Source: UMGS755 sp045597205
GTDB taxonomy: Bacteria; Bacillota; Clostridia; UBA1381; UBA9506
Direction: 5' to 3'
Assembly (NCBI GenBank): GCA_045597205.1
Contig: JAZODT010000055.1
Coordinates: 1-19,145 of the forward strand
DNA length: 19,145 bases
The notes beneath the pieces are model-generated. The model did not search any database. It was not told the DNA's origin and worked only from the letters and a program-made list of their open reading frames with translations. Below are positions 7,694 through 16,001 of the stretch, piece after piece. The position numbers were made by a program, and so were the translations under genes. Every line of letters starts with the position of its first letter. Within the stretch, counting starts at the first letter, position 1.

Positions 7694-8067
7694 TTCCGGC
7701 AGTGCTTGCCGGGCTTTTATCCGGCATTATCAGCGGCATGGGAATTGGTGGCGGCACAATTTTAATTCCGGCGTTGACAATTTTTATGCAGGTAGGTCAG
7801 CATGAGGCACAGGGGGTTAATTTACTTTATTTTATTCCAACGGCAGCTATTTCGTTGTGGGTTCATATTAAAAACAAGCACGTAAACGTTAAACTGGCTT
7901 GGCAAATTGCTTTATATGGTATTTTAGGCGCGGTTGGCGGCGCACTTTTGGCCGGTGTTTTAAAAGCAGATTTATTGCGCCGTTTTTTTGGATTCTTTTT
8001 GTTCGCCATGGGTTTATATGAATTTTTAAAAAAAGATAAAAAAACAAAAAAAGATGAGGAAAAATAG
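7690..8067 (+). CDS. TauE/SafE-family (TSUP) membrane protein, second half-length subunit
   Basis: A 125-residue partner of the preceding gene, beginning at the ATG of a 4-base ATGA overlap, so translation is probably coupled. It carries the same repeat hallmark, SGIISGMGIGGGTILIPAL, in its first hydrophobic segment and then three more (near residues 45-60, 70-92, 97-113), ending in a strongly charged lysine-rich tail (KKDKKTKKDEEK) that is probably cytoplasmic. The two proteins align with each other, as expected for the two internal repeats of one permease, so they probably form a heteromeric transporter. The frame relation would need a -1 shift to fuse them, and I see no slippery site. The transported compound is unknown. 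Confidence 0.82.
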   Translation: MIPAVLAGLLSGIISGMGIGGGTILIPALTIFMQVGQHEAQGVNLLYFIPTAAISLWVHIKNKHVNVKLAWQIALYGILGAVGGALLAGVLKADLLRRFFGFFLFAMGLYEFLKKDKKTKKDEEK

Positions 8068-8077
8068 GTTTTGCTCT

Positions 8078-8105
8078 TTACCAAAAGATAAAAATGTGTT
8101 ATGAT
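8078..8105 (+). promoter_or_regulatory. Candidate promoter of dxs
   Basis: TTTACC (8078-8083, 4/6 to the -35 consensus) and TATGAT (8100-8105, 5/6 to the -10) are 16 bases apart in the 92-base gap between the second TSUP gene and dxs. Transcription would start near 8112, leaving a leader of about 50 bases. Plausible but not certain in AT-rich DNA. Confidence 0.4.
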
Positions 8106-8159
8106 ATATTGTGAAGTTTTGGTTATGATTTTATATTAAAAAAGTAATGAGTGAAGTCT

Positions 8160-10013
8160 ATGTATCAAATTTTAGATGGTATTGAAAATCCCCGGCAGAT
8201 TAAAGACATGAATTTTAATGAATTGTCTTTGCTGGCTGAGGAAATTCGTTTGTTTTTAATTGAATCGGTTTCTAAATCAGGCGGACATTTGGCATCTAAT
8301 TTAGGTGTGGTGGAGCTAACGCTTTCGCTATTTAAAACACTAGATTTGCCAAAGGATAGCGTGATTTGGGATGTAGGCCACCAGACCTATGTGCACAAGC
8401 TGCTGACAGGACGAAAAGAGCAATTTGCTACGCTTCGCCAGTTTGGTGGCTTAAGTGGCTTTCCTAAAGATAGTGAGAGTGAATATGATGCATTTAACAC
8501 CGGGCATTCTTCCACATCTATTTCTGCAGCACTAGGGATGGCAAAAGCCTCTGACCTTTTGGGGGAAGAACGTCGTGCCGTAGCGGTGATTGGTGATGGT
8601 GCATTAACAGGCGGTATGGCTTTTGAGGCATTAAATGATGCCGGTGATTATAAAAAAAATTTTATTGTTATTTTAAATGATAATGAAATGTCAATCTCAA
8701 AAAATGTAGGCGGGCTACATAAGTATTTAACCCGGCTTCGCACCAATACCACTTATTTTCGATTGAAATATAATTTAGAGCGTGGTTTTGGTAAAATACC
8801 TGTTGTTGGTAAGCCAATTGTACATGGTTTGAAAAAGATTAAAGATAATATTCGCCATATGCTGACCAACAGCACAGTTTTTGAAGATTTTGGTTTTACA
8901 TATTTAGGACCGGTTGATGGGCATGATATACCTCTTTTGTGTAATCTTTTAGAACGTGCTAAAACCATTTCGTCACCGGTTTTAATTCACATTTTAACAA
9001 AAAAAGGTAAAGGCTATAAATATGCTGAAGATAAACCTTCTGTCTTTCATGGTGTTGGTGCTTTTTGTATTGATACCGGTGAGCGGGAGAGCGGTCGTAA
9101 AAGTTATTCAGAAGTTTTTGGCGAAACGATGACTCGTCTTGCAGCTGAAAATGAAAAGGTTTGCACGATAACCGCTGCTATGGAAAGTGGCACAGGTCTT
9201 TCAGAATTTAAACGCCAATATCCTGACCGCTGTTTTGATGTTGGCATTGCAGAACAACATGCTGTAACCTTTGCAGCCGGACTATCTAAACGTGGTTTAA
9301 AACCTGTGGTGGCTCTTTATTCATCTTTTTTGCAACGAGCTTATGACCAGGTGCTTCATGATGTTTGCCTGCAAAATTTGGATATGGTTTTGTGCATAGA
9401 TAGAGCTGGCCTAGTTGGTGAAGATGGTGAAACACATCAAGGAATTTATGATTTAGCTATTTTATCCAGCATGCCCAACATGACGGTGCTGGCACCGGCC
9501 AATTTTACTGAGTTTAATAGGATGTTGACCTATGCAGTTCACGAACATAAAGGTCCTGTTGCTATCCGCTATCCTCGTGGCGGGATTTGCTTTGAATATG
9601 AAAGTGAGCCTTTTGCTTTAGGTGCGATGGATACAGTTTCATTTGGCAATGATGTTTGTATTTTATCAGCAGGTCACATGCTTAATACTGCCGTCAAGAC
9701 AAAGGACCTGTTGCTTGCCGAGGGAGTATCGGCAATGGTTGTTAATCTGCGCACGTTGTGGCCACTACAGACAAACTTTTTAATGAAAATGGCTGAAGAA
9801 CATGCCCTTTTAGTTGTGCTGGAGGATGGTGTGAAGCATGGCGGTATTGGAGAAAAAATTGCCGCACTTTTAAATGGCAAGACAAAAGTTTTGATAAAAG
9901 CACATGAAAGCGGTATTGTTCCTCATGGAAAATGTGATGTTTTATATAAGCAGTGCGGTTTGGATGCAGAAACTGTTAGTCGTGAAATTTTAATGAATTT
10001 ACGGGAGAATTAA
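8160..10013 (+). CDS. dxs: 1-deoxy-D-xylulose-5-phosphate synthase
   Basis: First enzyme of the MEP isoprenoid pathway: condenses pyruvate and glyceraldehyde-3-phosphate to DXP using thiamine diphosphate. The 617-residue product contains GGHLASNLG (H43), VGHQTYVHKLLTGR, the TPP/Mg motif GDGALTGG (145-152) with NDN (173-175), the catalytic glutamate in VGIAEQHAVTFAAG (E365) and the DRAG motif (414-417), followed by the C-terminal transketolase domain. Length is standard and all key residues are present. ATG 8160 gives the usual N terminus (MYQILDGIENP); GTG 8151 is an in-frame alternative, and the ribosome site is weak for both. The usual Clostridia neighbours (xseB, ispA, tlyA, recN) are absent; the gene sits alone between TSUP genes and a U32-family gene. 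Confidence 0.96.
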   Translation: MYQILDGIENPRQIKDMNFNELSLLAEEIRLFLIESVSKSGGHLASNLGVVELTLSLFKTLDLPKDSVIWDVGHQTYVHKLLTGRKEQFATLRQFGGLSGFPKDSESEYDAFNTGHSSTSISAALGMAKASDLLGEERRAVAVIGDGALTGGMAFEALNDAGDYKKNFIVILNDNEMSISKNVGGLHKYLTRLRTNTTYFRLKYNLERGFGKIPVVGKPIVHGLKKIKDNIRHMLTNSTVFEDFGFTYLGPVDGHDIPLLCNLLERAKTISSPVLIHILTKKGKGYKYAEDKPSVFHGVGAFCIDTGERESGRKSYSEVFGETMTRLAAENEKVCTITAAMESGTGLSEFKRQYPDRCFDVGIAEQHAVTFAAGLSKRGLKPVVALYSSFLQRAYDQVLHDVCLQNLDMVLCIDRAGLVGEDGETHQGIYDLAILSSMPNMTVLAPANFTEFNRMLTYAVHEHKGPVAIRYPRGGICFEYESEPFALGAMDTVSFGNDVCILSAGHMLNTAVKTKDLLLAEGVSAMVVNLRTLWPLQTNFLMKMAEEHALLVVLEDGVKHGGIGEKIAALLNGKTKVLIKAHESGIVPHGKCDVLYKQCGLDAETVSREILMNLREN

Positions 10014-10014
10014 T

Positions 10015-11244
10015 GTGAAAAAACCGGAATTATTAGCCCCTGCAGGCAACTTAGAACGGCTAAAAACGGCCATTACTTTTGGTGCCGATGCTGTTTATGC
10101 CGGTGGAGAAATGTTTTCAATGCGCAGTGCGGCGAAAAATTTTTCATCGGATGACTTAAAAATTGCCCGCGAGCTGACATTAGCAAAAAATAAAAAATTA
10201 TATATTGCGGTGAATATTATCCCTCACAATCGGGATTTAGAAGAATTGCCAGCTTATTTAGAAGAACTTGCAGACCTTTCACCAGATGGTCTCATTGTTT
10301 CTGATTTAGGTGTGTTTTCATTGGCGAAAGAATTGGCACCAAAGATTCCTCTTCACATCAGCACCCAGGCAAACAACACCAACGCTAAGAGTTTTACGGC
10401 ATGGCATAAGTTAGGTGCTACTCGTGTGGTGTGTGCCCGTGAGCTTTCTTTTGATGAAATTAAAGAAATCCGTCAGCAAATTCCTGAAGATTTAGAAATT
10501 GAGGCTTTTGTCCATGGTGCAATGTGCATTTCTTATTCCGGTCGTTGTCTTTTATCGGGTTATATGACCGGTCGTGACTCTAATCAAGGCAACTGCGCAC
10601 ATCCTTGCCGTTGGAATTATAGCTTGATGGAAGAACAGCGCCCGGGTGAATATTATCCTGTTTATGAAAACGAGCGGGGTACGTTCATTTTTAATTCAAA
10701 AGACCTTTGCATGATTGAATATATTCCCCAATTAATTGAAAGTGGTATTGATAGCCTGAAATTAGAGGGTCGTGTGAAGACGGAGTATTATGTAGCAACG
10801 ATAGTAAAAACCTACCGTGAGGCCATTGACAGGTATTTTGAGAATCCTAAAAGATATCAAACAGACCCTTATTGGTTAGAAGAACTTTCAAAAGTGAGCA
10901 ACCGGCATTATACTACCGGCTTTTATTTGGGAAAACCGGATGAATCGGCCCAAAATTATGAAACCAGTGCTTATGTAAGGACTTATGATGTGGCAGCTGT
11001 GGTAACCGGTTATGATGAAGCGACTGGAGATGTAATTTTAGAGCAACGCAATCGCTTTTTTTCGGGTGATGAATTAGAAGCAGTGGTGCCGTTTGAAAAA
11101 AGCTTTGCCTTTAAAGTAGAGAATATGAGAGATATTTCTGGTGTGCCCCTAGATGTTGCACCTCATCCCAGGCAAGAAATTAGATTAAACATTGGTCGCA
11201 GATTGCCGGAAATGTCATTGCTTAGAAGAGTTAAAGATTGTTAA
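10015..11244 (+). CDS. Peptidase U32 family protein, TrhP-like (tRNA 5-hydroxyuridine formation)
   Basis: A 409-residue member of the U32 family. Despite the peptidase name, characterised members (TrhP in E. coli, YrrN/YrrO in Bacillus) act in prephenate-dependent hydroxylation of tRNA uridine 34, and RlhA acts on 23S rRNA. It begins KPELLAPAGNLERL, typical of the TIM-barrel part, and has the U32 signature EAFVHGAMCISYSGRCLLS (163-181), with four conserved cysteines (C171, C178, C194, C198) expected to hold an iron-sulfur cluster. LKLEGRVKTEYYVA and a C-terminal beta-barrel-like segment from about residue 320 complete it, closest in layout to YrrO/TrhP. The start is GTG 10015, one base after the dxs stop, with GGGAG seven bases upstream, so it is probably co-transcribed with dxs. 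The exact RNA target is inferred. Confidence 0.87.
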   Translation: MKKPELLAPAGNLERLKTAITFGADAVYAGGEMFSMRSAAKNFSSDDLKIARELTLAKNKKLYIAVNIIPHNRDLEELPAYLEELADLSPDGLIVSDLGVFSLAKELAPKIPLHISTQANNTNAKSFTAWHKLGATRVVCARELSFDEIKEIRQQIPEDLEIEAFVHGAMCISYSGRCLLSGYMTGRDSNQGNCAHPCRWNYSLMEEQRPGEYYPVYENERGTFIFNSKDLCMIEYIPQLIESGIDSLKLEGRVKTEYYVATIVKTYREAIDRYFENPKRYQTDPYWLEELSKVSNRHYTTGFYLGKPDESAQNYETSAYVRTYDVAAVVTGYDEATGDVILEQRNRFFSGDELEAVVPFEKSFAFKVENMRDISGVPLDVAPHPRQEIRLNIGRRLPEMSLLRRVKDC

Positions 11245-11261
11245 AAGCGGAGGAAATTTAA

Positions 11262-12089
11262 ATGGGTATTTTTGGTAGTCACTTTGCAAAGCCCGGTAAG
11301 GGTATTAGTAAGGAAGAAGCAACCCAGAGAAATTATTTTGAAATTTTGGGGTGTCATATATGGGATTTAATGAAGTTAAATCTTTTGTTTGTTTTTGTTA
11401 ACATTATTTTTATTGGTGCTTTTCTCTTAGCAATACTTCCTTATGTATTGAATATTGATGAAACGATTGATATGTTTTTTAGCATGAAATATATCCTTTT
11501 GCCAATCTTGCCCTTTGTTCCGTTTATGTTTATGGGGCCGTCTATCGCTGGTCTTACGTATGTTTTGCGAAACTGGTCACGTCAGGAACATGCTTTTTTA
11601 TTCTCAGACTTTTTTGAGTATATGAAAAAGAACTGGAAGCAAGGTCTTGCCCTTAGTGTAATTAGTACAATTGTTACATACTTATTCTTGAACGCTGTAC
11701 TGTTTTACATGCGCGTGGGTGTATCAGTTTATGTTGTTTTAACTATTGCTTTAATCCTGACTATTATATTGCTTTCTATGGGTTTTTACACCTATCCCAT
11801 AGTTGTTACTTTTGAAATGAAATTAAAAGATATTATTAAAAATGCTTGGATTTTTGCTTTGGTAAAATTACCGCAGAATCTATTCTATTTAATCATTATT
11901 GGTGCGGTGCATCTTTTGCTTTTGTATTATTTTCCCATTGTTTGGGTGATATTAATGCTTGTATTTTTAATTAGCTGGACAGGTTATACCATGAATTATT
12001 ACGCTTGGCACATTATGAATAAATATATGATTTCACAGTTGCCTGCTGAAGAAAAACAAGATGAAGCCGTGTTTAAAGACGTGAAATAG
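11262..12089 (+). CDS. DUF624 / YesL-like integral membrane protein
   Basis: A 275-residue membrane protein of the YesL (DUF624) type. The first 36 residues are soluble (MGIFGSHFAKPGKGISKEEA), followed by about six hydrophobic segments near residues 37-59, 76-101, 126-149, 155-182, 207-222 and 225-245, and a charged C-terminal tail. The family features WDLMKLNLLF near the first segment and GPSIAGLTYVLRNWSRQEHA are visible. YesL proteins often lie near carbohydrate-uptake genes in Firmicutes; here no sugar ABC transporter is adjacent, so that role is not supported. It has a good ribosome site (CGGAGGA, 8 bases before ATG), starts 17 bases after the U32 gene, and its TAG stop overlaps the AGGAGG of the next gene, indicating co-transcription. 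Function unknown. Confidence 0.8.
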   Translation: MGIFGSHFAKPGKGISKEEATQRNYFEILGCHIWDLMKLNLLFVFVNIIFIGAFLLAILPYVLNIDETIDMFFSMKYILLPILPFVPFMFMGPSIAGLTYVLRNWSRQEHAFLFSDFFEYMKKNWKQGLALSVISTIVTYLFLNAVLFYMRVGVSVYVVLTIALILTIILLSMGFYTYPIVVTFEMKLKDIIKNAWIFALVKLPQNLFYLIIIGAVHLLLLYYFPIVWVILMLVFLISWTGYTMNYYAWHIMNKYMISQLPAEEKQDEAVFKDVK

Positions 12090-12101
12090 GAGGCAGTTTT
12101 C

Positions 12102-12767
12102 TTGATTAAAGGTGTTATTTTTGATTTAGATGGAACCATATTAAATACTATTGACGATTTGGCAGATTCTATGAATTATATGCTTACTCAATTTGGTTAT
12201 CCTGAGCATAGTGAACTTTTTTATCACATGCAGGCTGTTGGCAGCGGTGCGAAAAATTATGTAAAAAACTGTTTGCCGGAAGCAATTAGAGAAAATGATG
12301 AGCAAGTTGAAAAATGTCTTAACTTTTACAAAAAATATTATAATGAACATTCCAGCATAAAAACAAAACCATATGATGGGATTCCTGCTGTTATGCAATT
12401 TTTAGCGGATGCAGGCATACAAATTGCCATTTTATCCAATAAGCCAGATGAACCGGTAAAAATTTTGGCAAAACAATGGTTTTCTGCATTTAACATTCCT
12501 TGCGTATATGGAGAGCGGGCGGGTGTTCCCCGCAAGCCGGACCCACAGGGACCGTTAGCCGTGGCAGAAGAAATGGGATTATTACCATCAGAGATTGCCT
12601 TTATCGGTGATAGCGATGTGGATATTAAAACCGGTATTAATGCAGGTATGATAGCCATTGGTGTTTTGTGGGGTTTTCGAACAAAAGAACAACTTAAAGC
12701 AGCCGGTGCAGAATATTTGGCTGAAACGCCTGAAAAACTTATTGCGTTAATTAAACAAATACATTAA
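12102..12767 (+). CDS. HAD-superfamily phosphatase, phosphoglycolate phosphatase-like
   Basis: A 221-residue haloacid-dehalogenase hydrolase of the Gph/PpaX/PGMB-like group. Motif I is FDLDGTILNT (nucleophile D8, acid-base D10), motif II the serine in ILSNKPD (S112), motif III the lysine in PRKPDP (K145), and motif IV GDSDVDIKTG (D170, D174). Residues between motifs I and II form the helical cap typical of subclass IA. Substrate cannot be read from sequence: phosphoglycolate, pyrophosphate and sugar phosphates are all possible. The start is TTG 12102 with a perfect AGGAGG at 12088-12093 that overlaps the previous stop codon. Probably the last gene of the dxs-U32-DUF624 transcript; gatC follows 28 bases later. 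Confidence 0.88.
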   Translation: MIKGVIFDLDGTILNTIDDLADSMNYMLTQFGYPEHSELFYHMQAVGSGAKNYVKNCLPEAIRENDEQVEKCLNFYKKYYNEHSSIKTKPYDGIPAVMQFLADAGIQIAILSNKPDEPVKILAKQWFSAFNIPCVYGERAGVPRKPDPQGPLAVAEEMGLLPSEIAFIGDSDVDIKTGINAGMIAIGVLWGFRTKEQLKAAGAEYLAETPEKLIALIKQIH

Positions 12768-12795
12768 ATTAATTTAACAGATGGGAGAAAGACAA

Positions 12796-13083
12796 ATGAA
12801 CATTTCAAAAGAAGAAGTTTTGCATGTTGCTAAGCTGGCTCGTTTGAAGTTTACAGACGAAGAAGCGACCGCACTTGCTAAGGATATGGAAAATATTATT
12901 GGTTTTGCCAATAAGCTAAACGAGTTGAACACAGAGGGCGTTGTGCCCACAGCTCATGCCATTCCTATGAATAACGCCTTTCGTGAGGATGAGGTAAAGC
13001 CCTCTTATGATAGAGAGGCTATGCTGCAAAATGCCCCCTCGGCCGAAGATGGTGGCTATACTGTCCCCAAGGTTGTTGAATAA
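12796..13083 (+). CDS. gatC: Aspartyl/glutamyl-tRNA amidotransferase subunit C
   Basis: Small 95-residue subunit that wraps around GatA and stabilises the GatCAB complex, which converts misacylated Glu-tRNA(Gln) and/or Asp-tRNA(Asn) to the correct amide forms. Typical GatC features: MNISKEEVLHVAKLARLKF at the N terminus, a short helical region with DMENIIGFANKLNELNT, the VVPTAHAIP loop, and FREDEVKPSYDREAMLQNAP near the end. An upstream in-frame ATG at 12781 exists, but ATG 12796 follows GGGAGAAAG at the right distance and gives the normal length. It starts the gatC-gatA-gatB cluster; only 28 bases separate it from the phosphatase gene. Confidence 0.95.
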   Translation: MNISKEEVLHVAKLARLKFTDEEATALAKDMENIIGFANKLNELNTEGVVPTAHAIPMNNAFREDEVKPSYDREAMLQNAPSAEDGGYTVPKVVE

Positions 13084-13103
13084 AAAACGAAAGGAGTTTG
13101 ACT

Positions 13104-14552
13104 ATGCATACATTAACAGCACATGAAATACGTGACAGAATTAAAAATAAAGAAATGTCCTCTGTTGAAATTACTAAGGCATATTTAGACAGAATTGACA
13201 AGGTTGAAGACAAGGTGGAAAGCTATGTAACTGTTCTGGCGGAAGAAGCGATCCAGTCAGCAGAAGTTGTTGATAAAAAGATAGCAGCAGGGGAGACGGT
13301 TGGTGCTTTGGCCGGTGTGCCCATTGCGTTAAAAGATAATCTTTGCACAAAAGATGTGTTAACCACTTGTTCTTCTAAAATGCTTTATAACTTCCGCCCG
13401 CCTTATGACAGTACGGTGGCTAAAAAATTAAAAGAGGCTGACACGGTATTGTTGGGCAAGGTGAACATGGATGAATTTGCTATGGGTTCTTCCACAGAAA
13501 CTTCTTATTTTAAAAAGACGAAAAATCCTTATGATTTAACAAAGGTTCCCGGTGGTTCCTCCGGTGGTTCAGCCGCCTGTGTAGCAGCCGATGAAGCAAC
13601 CTTTACCTTGGGCTCTGATACCGGCGGTTCTATCCGTCAACCGGCATCGCTTTGCGGTTGTGTTGGTATGAAACCCACTTACGGAACGGTTTCGCGCTTT
13701 GGTTTAGTGGCCTTTGCCTCTTCCTTAGACCAAATTGGACCACTGGCAAAGGATGTGCAGGACTGTGCTTTGATTTATGACCAGATTGTAGGCTATGACC
13801 CCATGGATTCCACCAGCGTGAACCGAGATTATTCTAATTTTGAAAAAGCACTCACCGGTGATGTGAAAGGGCTTAAAATCGGTATGCCGGCAGAATATAT
13901 GGGCGATGGTATCAGCACACCGGTGCAAAATGCCGTTATGGCTGCTTTAGAATCCTTTAAAGCAATGGGCGCTGACTATGAAGAAATGCACCTGCCTTTA
14001 AATGAATATGCATTGCCTGCTTATTACATGATTTCTTCAGCCGAGGCCAGCTCCAACCTAGCTCGTTTTGACGGTGTGAAATACGGCTACCGCGCTGAGA
14101 ATTTCGAAGATTTAGCAGATTTATATGCCCAAACCAGAAGTGAAGGCTTTGGTGCAGAAGTAAAACGCAGAATTATGATTGGTACTTATGCACTGTCCTC
14201 CGGTTATTACGATGCTTATTATAAAAAGGCACAGCAGGTCAGAACCATGATTATGCAGGATTTTGATAAAGCCTTTACAAAATACGATGTATTGGTGACA
14301 CCCACAACGCCTACAACAGCCTTTGGTTTTTGTGAAAAGACAAATGATCCCTTACAGATGTATATGGCGGATATTTGCACGGTTTCAGTTAATATTGGTG
14401 GTTTGCCGGCAGTTGTGTTGCCTTGTGGTTATGATGAAAACGGTCTTCCCATTGGTTTGCAAATTATTGGTAAGCCTTTTGGCGAAGCGGCCATTTTAAA
14501 TGCTGCCTATGCTCTTGAAAAAACCATTACCAAGATTAAGCCGGCACTGTAA
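13104..14552 (+). CDS. gatA: Aspartyl/glutamyl-tRNA amidotransferase subunit A
   Basis: The glutaminase subunit of GatCAB: it releases ammonia from glutamine or asparagine and channels it to GatB. The 482-residue product belongs to the amidase-signature family and shows the Ser-cisSer-Lys triad: K77 in GVPIALKDNL, the cis-serine S152 in the GGSSGGS segment, and the nucleophile S176 in GSDTGGSIRQP. MNMDEFAMGSS-type and TPTTPTTAF segments are also as in GatA. ATG 13104 is chosen over the upstream TTG 13098 because AAGGAG lies seven bases before it. It is 20 bases after gatC and 15 before gatB, a standard operon. All catalytic residues are present and the length is normal. Confidence 0.97.
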   Translation: MHTLTAHEIRDRIKNKEMSSVEITKAYLDRIDKVEDKVESYVTVLAEEAIQSAEVVDKKIAAGETVGALAGVPIALKDNLCTKDVLTTCSSKMLYNFRPPYDSTVAKKLKEADTVLLGKVNMDEFAMGSSTETSYFKKTKNPYDLTKVPGGSSGGSAACVAADEATFTLGSDTGGSIRQPASLCGCVGMKPTYGTVSRFGLVAFASSLDQIGPLAKDVQDCALIYDQIVGYDPMDSTSVNRDYSNFEKALTGDVKGLKIGMPAEYMGDGISTPVQNAVMAALESFKAMGADYEEMHLPLNEYALPAYYMISSAEASSNLARFDGVKYGYRAENFEDLADLYAQTRSEGFGAEVKRRIMIGTYALSSGYYDAYYKKAQQVRTMIMQDFDKAFTKYDVLVTPTTPTTAFGFCEKTNDPLQMYMADICTVSVNIGGLPAVVLPCGYDENGLPIGLQIIGKPFGEAAILNAAYALEKTITKIKPAL

Positions 14553-14567
14553 GATAGGAGGACGAAA

Positions 14568-16001
14568 ATGAATTACGAAACTGTCATTGGTCTTGAAGTT
14601 CATGCTGAATTAAAGACCAACACAAAAATATATTGCGGTTGCATCAATGAATTTGGCGGAGAACCCAACACCCATACCTGTCCCATTTGTTCTGGTATGC
14701 CCGGTACTTTGCCGGTGCTGAATAAACGTGTTGTGGATTTTGCCATTAAAGCCGGTCTAGCCATGAATTGCTCCATTACCCAATACAGCAAGCAGGACAG
14801 AAAAAACTATTTCTATCCCGACCTACCTAAGGCGTATCAGATTTCTCAGTTTGATTTGCCTTTGTGCCAAAATGGTTATATTGATATTATAGTTGACGGT
14901 GAAACGAAACGCATTGGCATCACCCGAATCCATATTGAAGAGGATGCCGGCAAACTGGTTCACGATGACTATGCAAACTGCTCCATTGCAGACTATAATC
15001 GTTGCGGTGTGCCTTTGATTGAAATTGTTTCTGAACCTGATTTGCGCTCTCCCGAAGAAGCAAGAATCTTTTTGGAAACATTAAAAACTATTTTAGAATA
15101 TACAGAAGTGTCTGACTGTAAAATGCAGGAAGGCTCTTTACGTTGCGATGTGAACCTTTCACTTCGTCCTGAAGGGCAGATAGAATACGGCACACGTTGC
15201 GAAATGAAAAATATTAACTCCTTCCGTGCAGCTGTTCGTTCCATGGAATTTGAACAGAAGAGACAGACGGAGGTTTTATCAAATGGCGGTGTGATTAACC
15301 AGGAAACTCGTCGTTGGGATGATGTTAAGGGCGAAAGCATTGTGATGAGGACAAAAGAAGATGCTCAGGATTACCGTTATTTTCCAGAGCCTGACCTTTT
15401 ACCTATGATTATCTCTGATGAATGGATTGAAGAAATTAGAGGCACGATTCCTGAGTTGCCTGAGCAGAGAAAGAGTCGTTATATTTCTGAATATGGTTTG
15501 CCGGAATATGATGCATTTTTACTGACGTCTTCCAAGAAAACGGCCGATTATTTTGATGAAACCGTAAATCTTGGAGCGGCACCCAAAACAGTCAGCAACT
15601 GGCTGATGGGGGACATTGCCAAAATCATTAATGATAAGGAATTAGAAGCAGGGGATATTCCCTTTCCACCGGTACAACTGAAAGTGCTGATTGACTTGAT
15701 TGAGAAGGGTGCCATTAGCAACAGTGCAGCGAAAAAAGTATTGGCTGAAATGTTTGCACAACCTGAAGAACCGGAAAAAATTGTGGAACGCTTAGGTCTT
15801 TCTCAGGTTTCTGATGAAAGCGCACTCATGGCAATGGTGCAGGAAGTTATGGCACAGAATCCGCAATCTATTGTGGACTATAAAGCCGGTAAAGACAGAG
15901 CGTTAGGCTTTTTGATGGGGCAGGTTATGCGTGTATCGAAAGGTAAGGCTAACCCGCAGGTAATCAATCAAATGCTGAAGGAAGCATTAGATAAAGCATG
16001 A
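14568..16001 (+). CDS. gatB: Aspartyl/glutamyl-tRNA amidotransferase subunit B
   Basis: The tRNA-binding and kinase/amidotransferase subunit of GatCAB. The 477-residue product starts MNYETVIGLEVHAEL and carries the zinc-binding cysteines C23, C25, C38 and C41 (YCGC ... CPIC), SGMPGTLPVLN, DRKNYFYPDLPKAYQISQ, IEEDAGKL and the RCEMKNINSFRA block of the catalytic core. The C-terminal helical YqeY-like domain that contacts the tRNA elbow spans about residue 330 to the end. A strong AGGAGGA lies before the ATG. Its TGA stop overlaps the start of the cysteine-rich gene (ATGA), so the two are probably translationally coupled. Whether the complex serves Gln, Asn or both cannot be told here. Confidence 0.97.
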   Translation: MNYETVIGLEVHAELKTNTKIYCGCINEFGGEPNTHTCPICSGMPGTLPVLNKRVVDFAIKAGLAMNCSITQYSKQDRKNYFYPDLPKAYQISQFDLPLCQNGYIDIIVDGETKRIGITRIHIEEDAGKLVHDDYANCSIADYNRCGVPLIEIVSEPDLRSPEEARIFLETLKTILEYTEVSDCKMQEGSLRCDVNLSLRPEGQIEYGTRCEMKNINSFRAAVRSMEFEQKRQTEVLSNGGVINQETRRWDDVKGESIVMRTKEDAQDYRYFPEPDLLPMIISDEWIEEIRGTIPELPEQRKSRYISEYGLPEYDAFLLTSSKKTADYFDETVNLGAAPKTVSNWLMGDIAKIINDKELEAGDIPFPPVQLKVLIDLIEKGAISNSAAKKVLAEMFAQPEEPEKIVERLGLSQVSDESALMAMVQEVMAQNPQSIVDYKAGKDRALGFLMGQVMRVSKGKANPQVINQMLKEALDKA

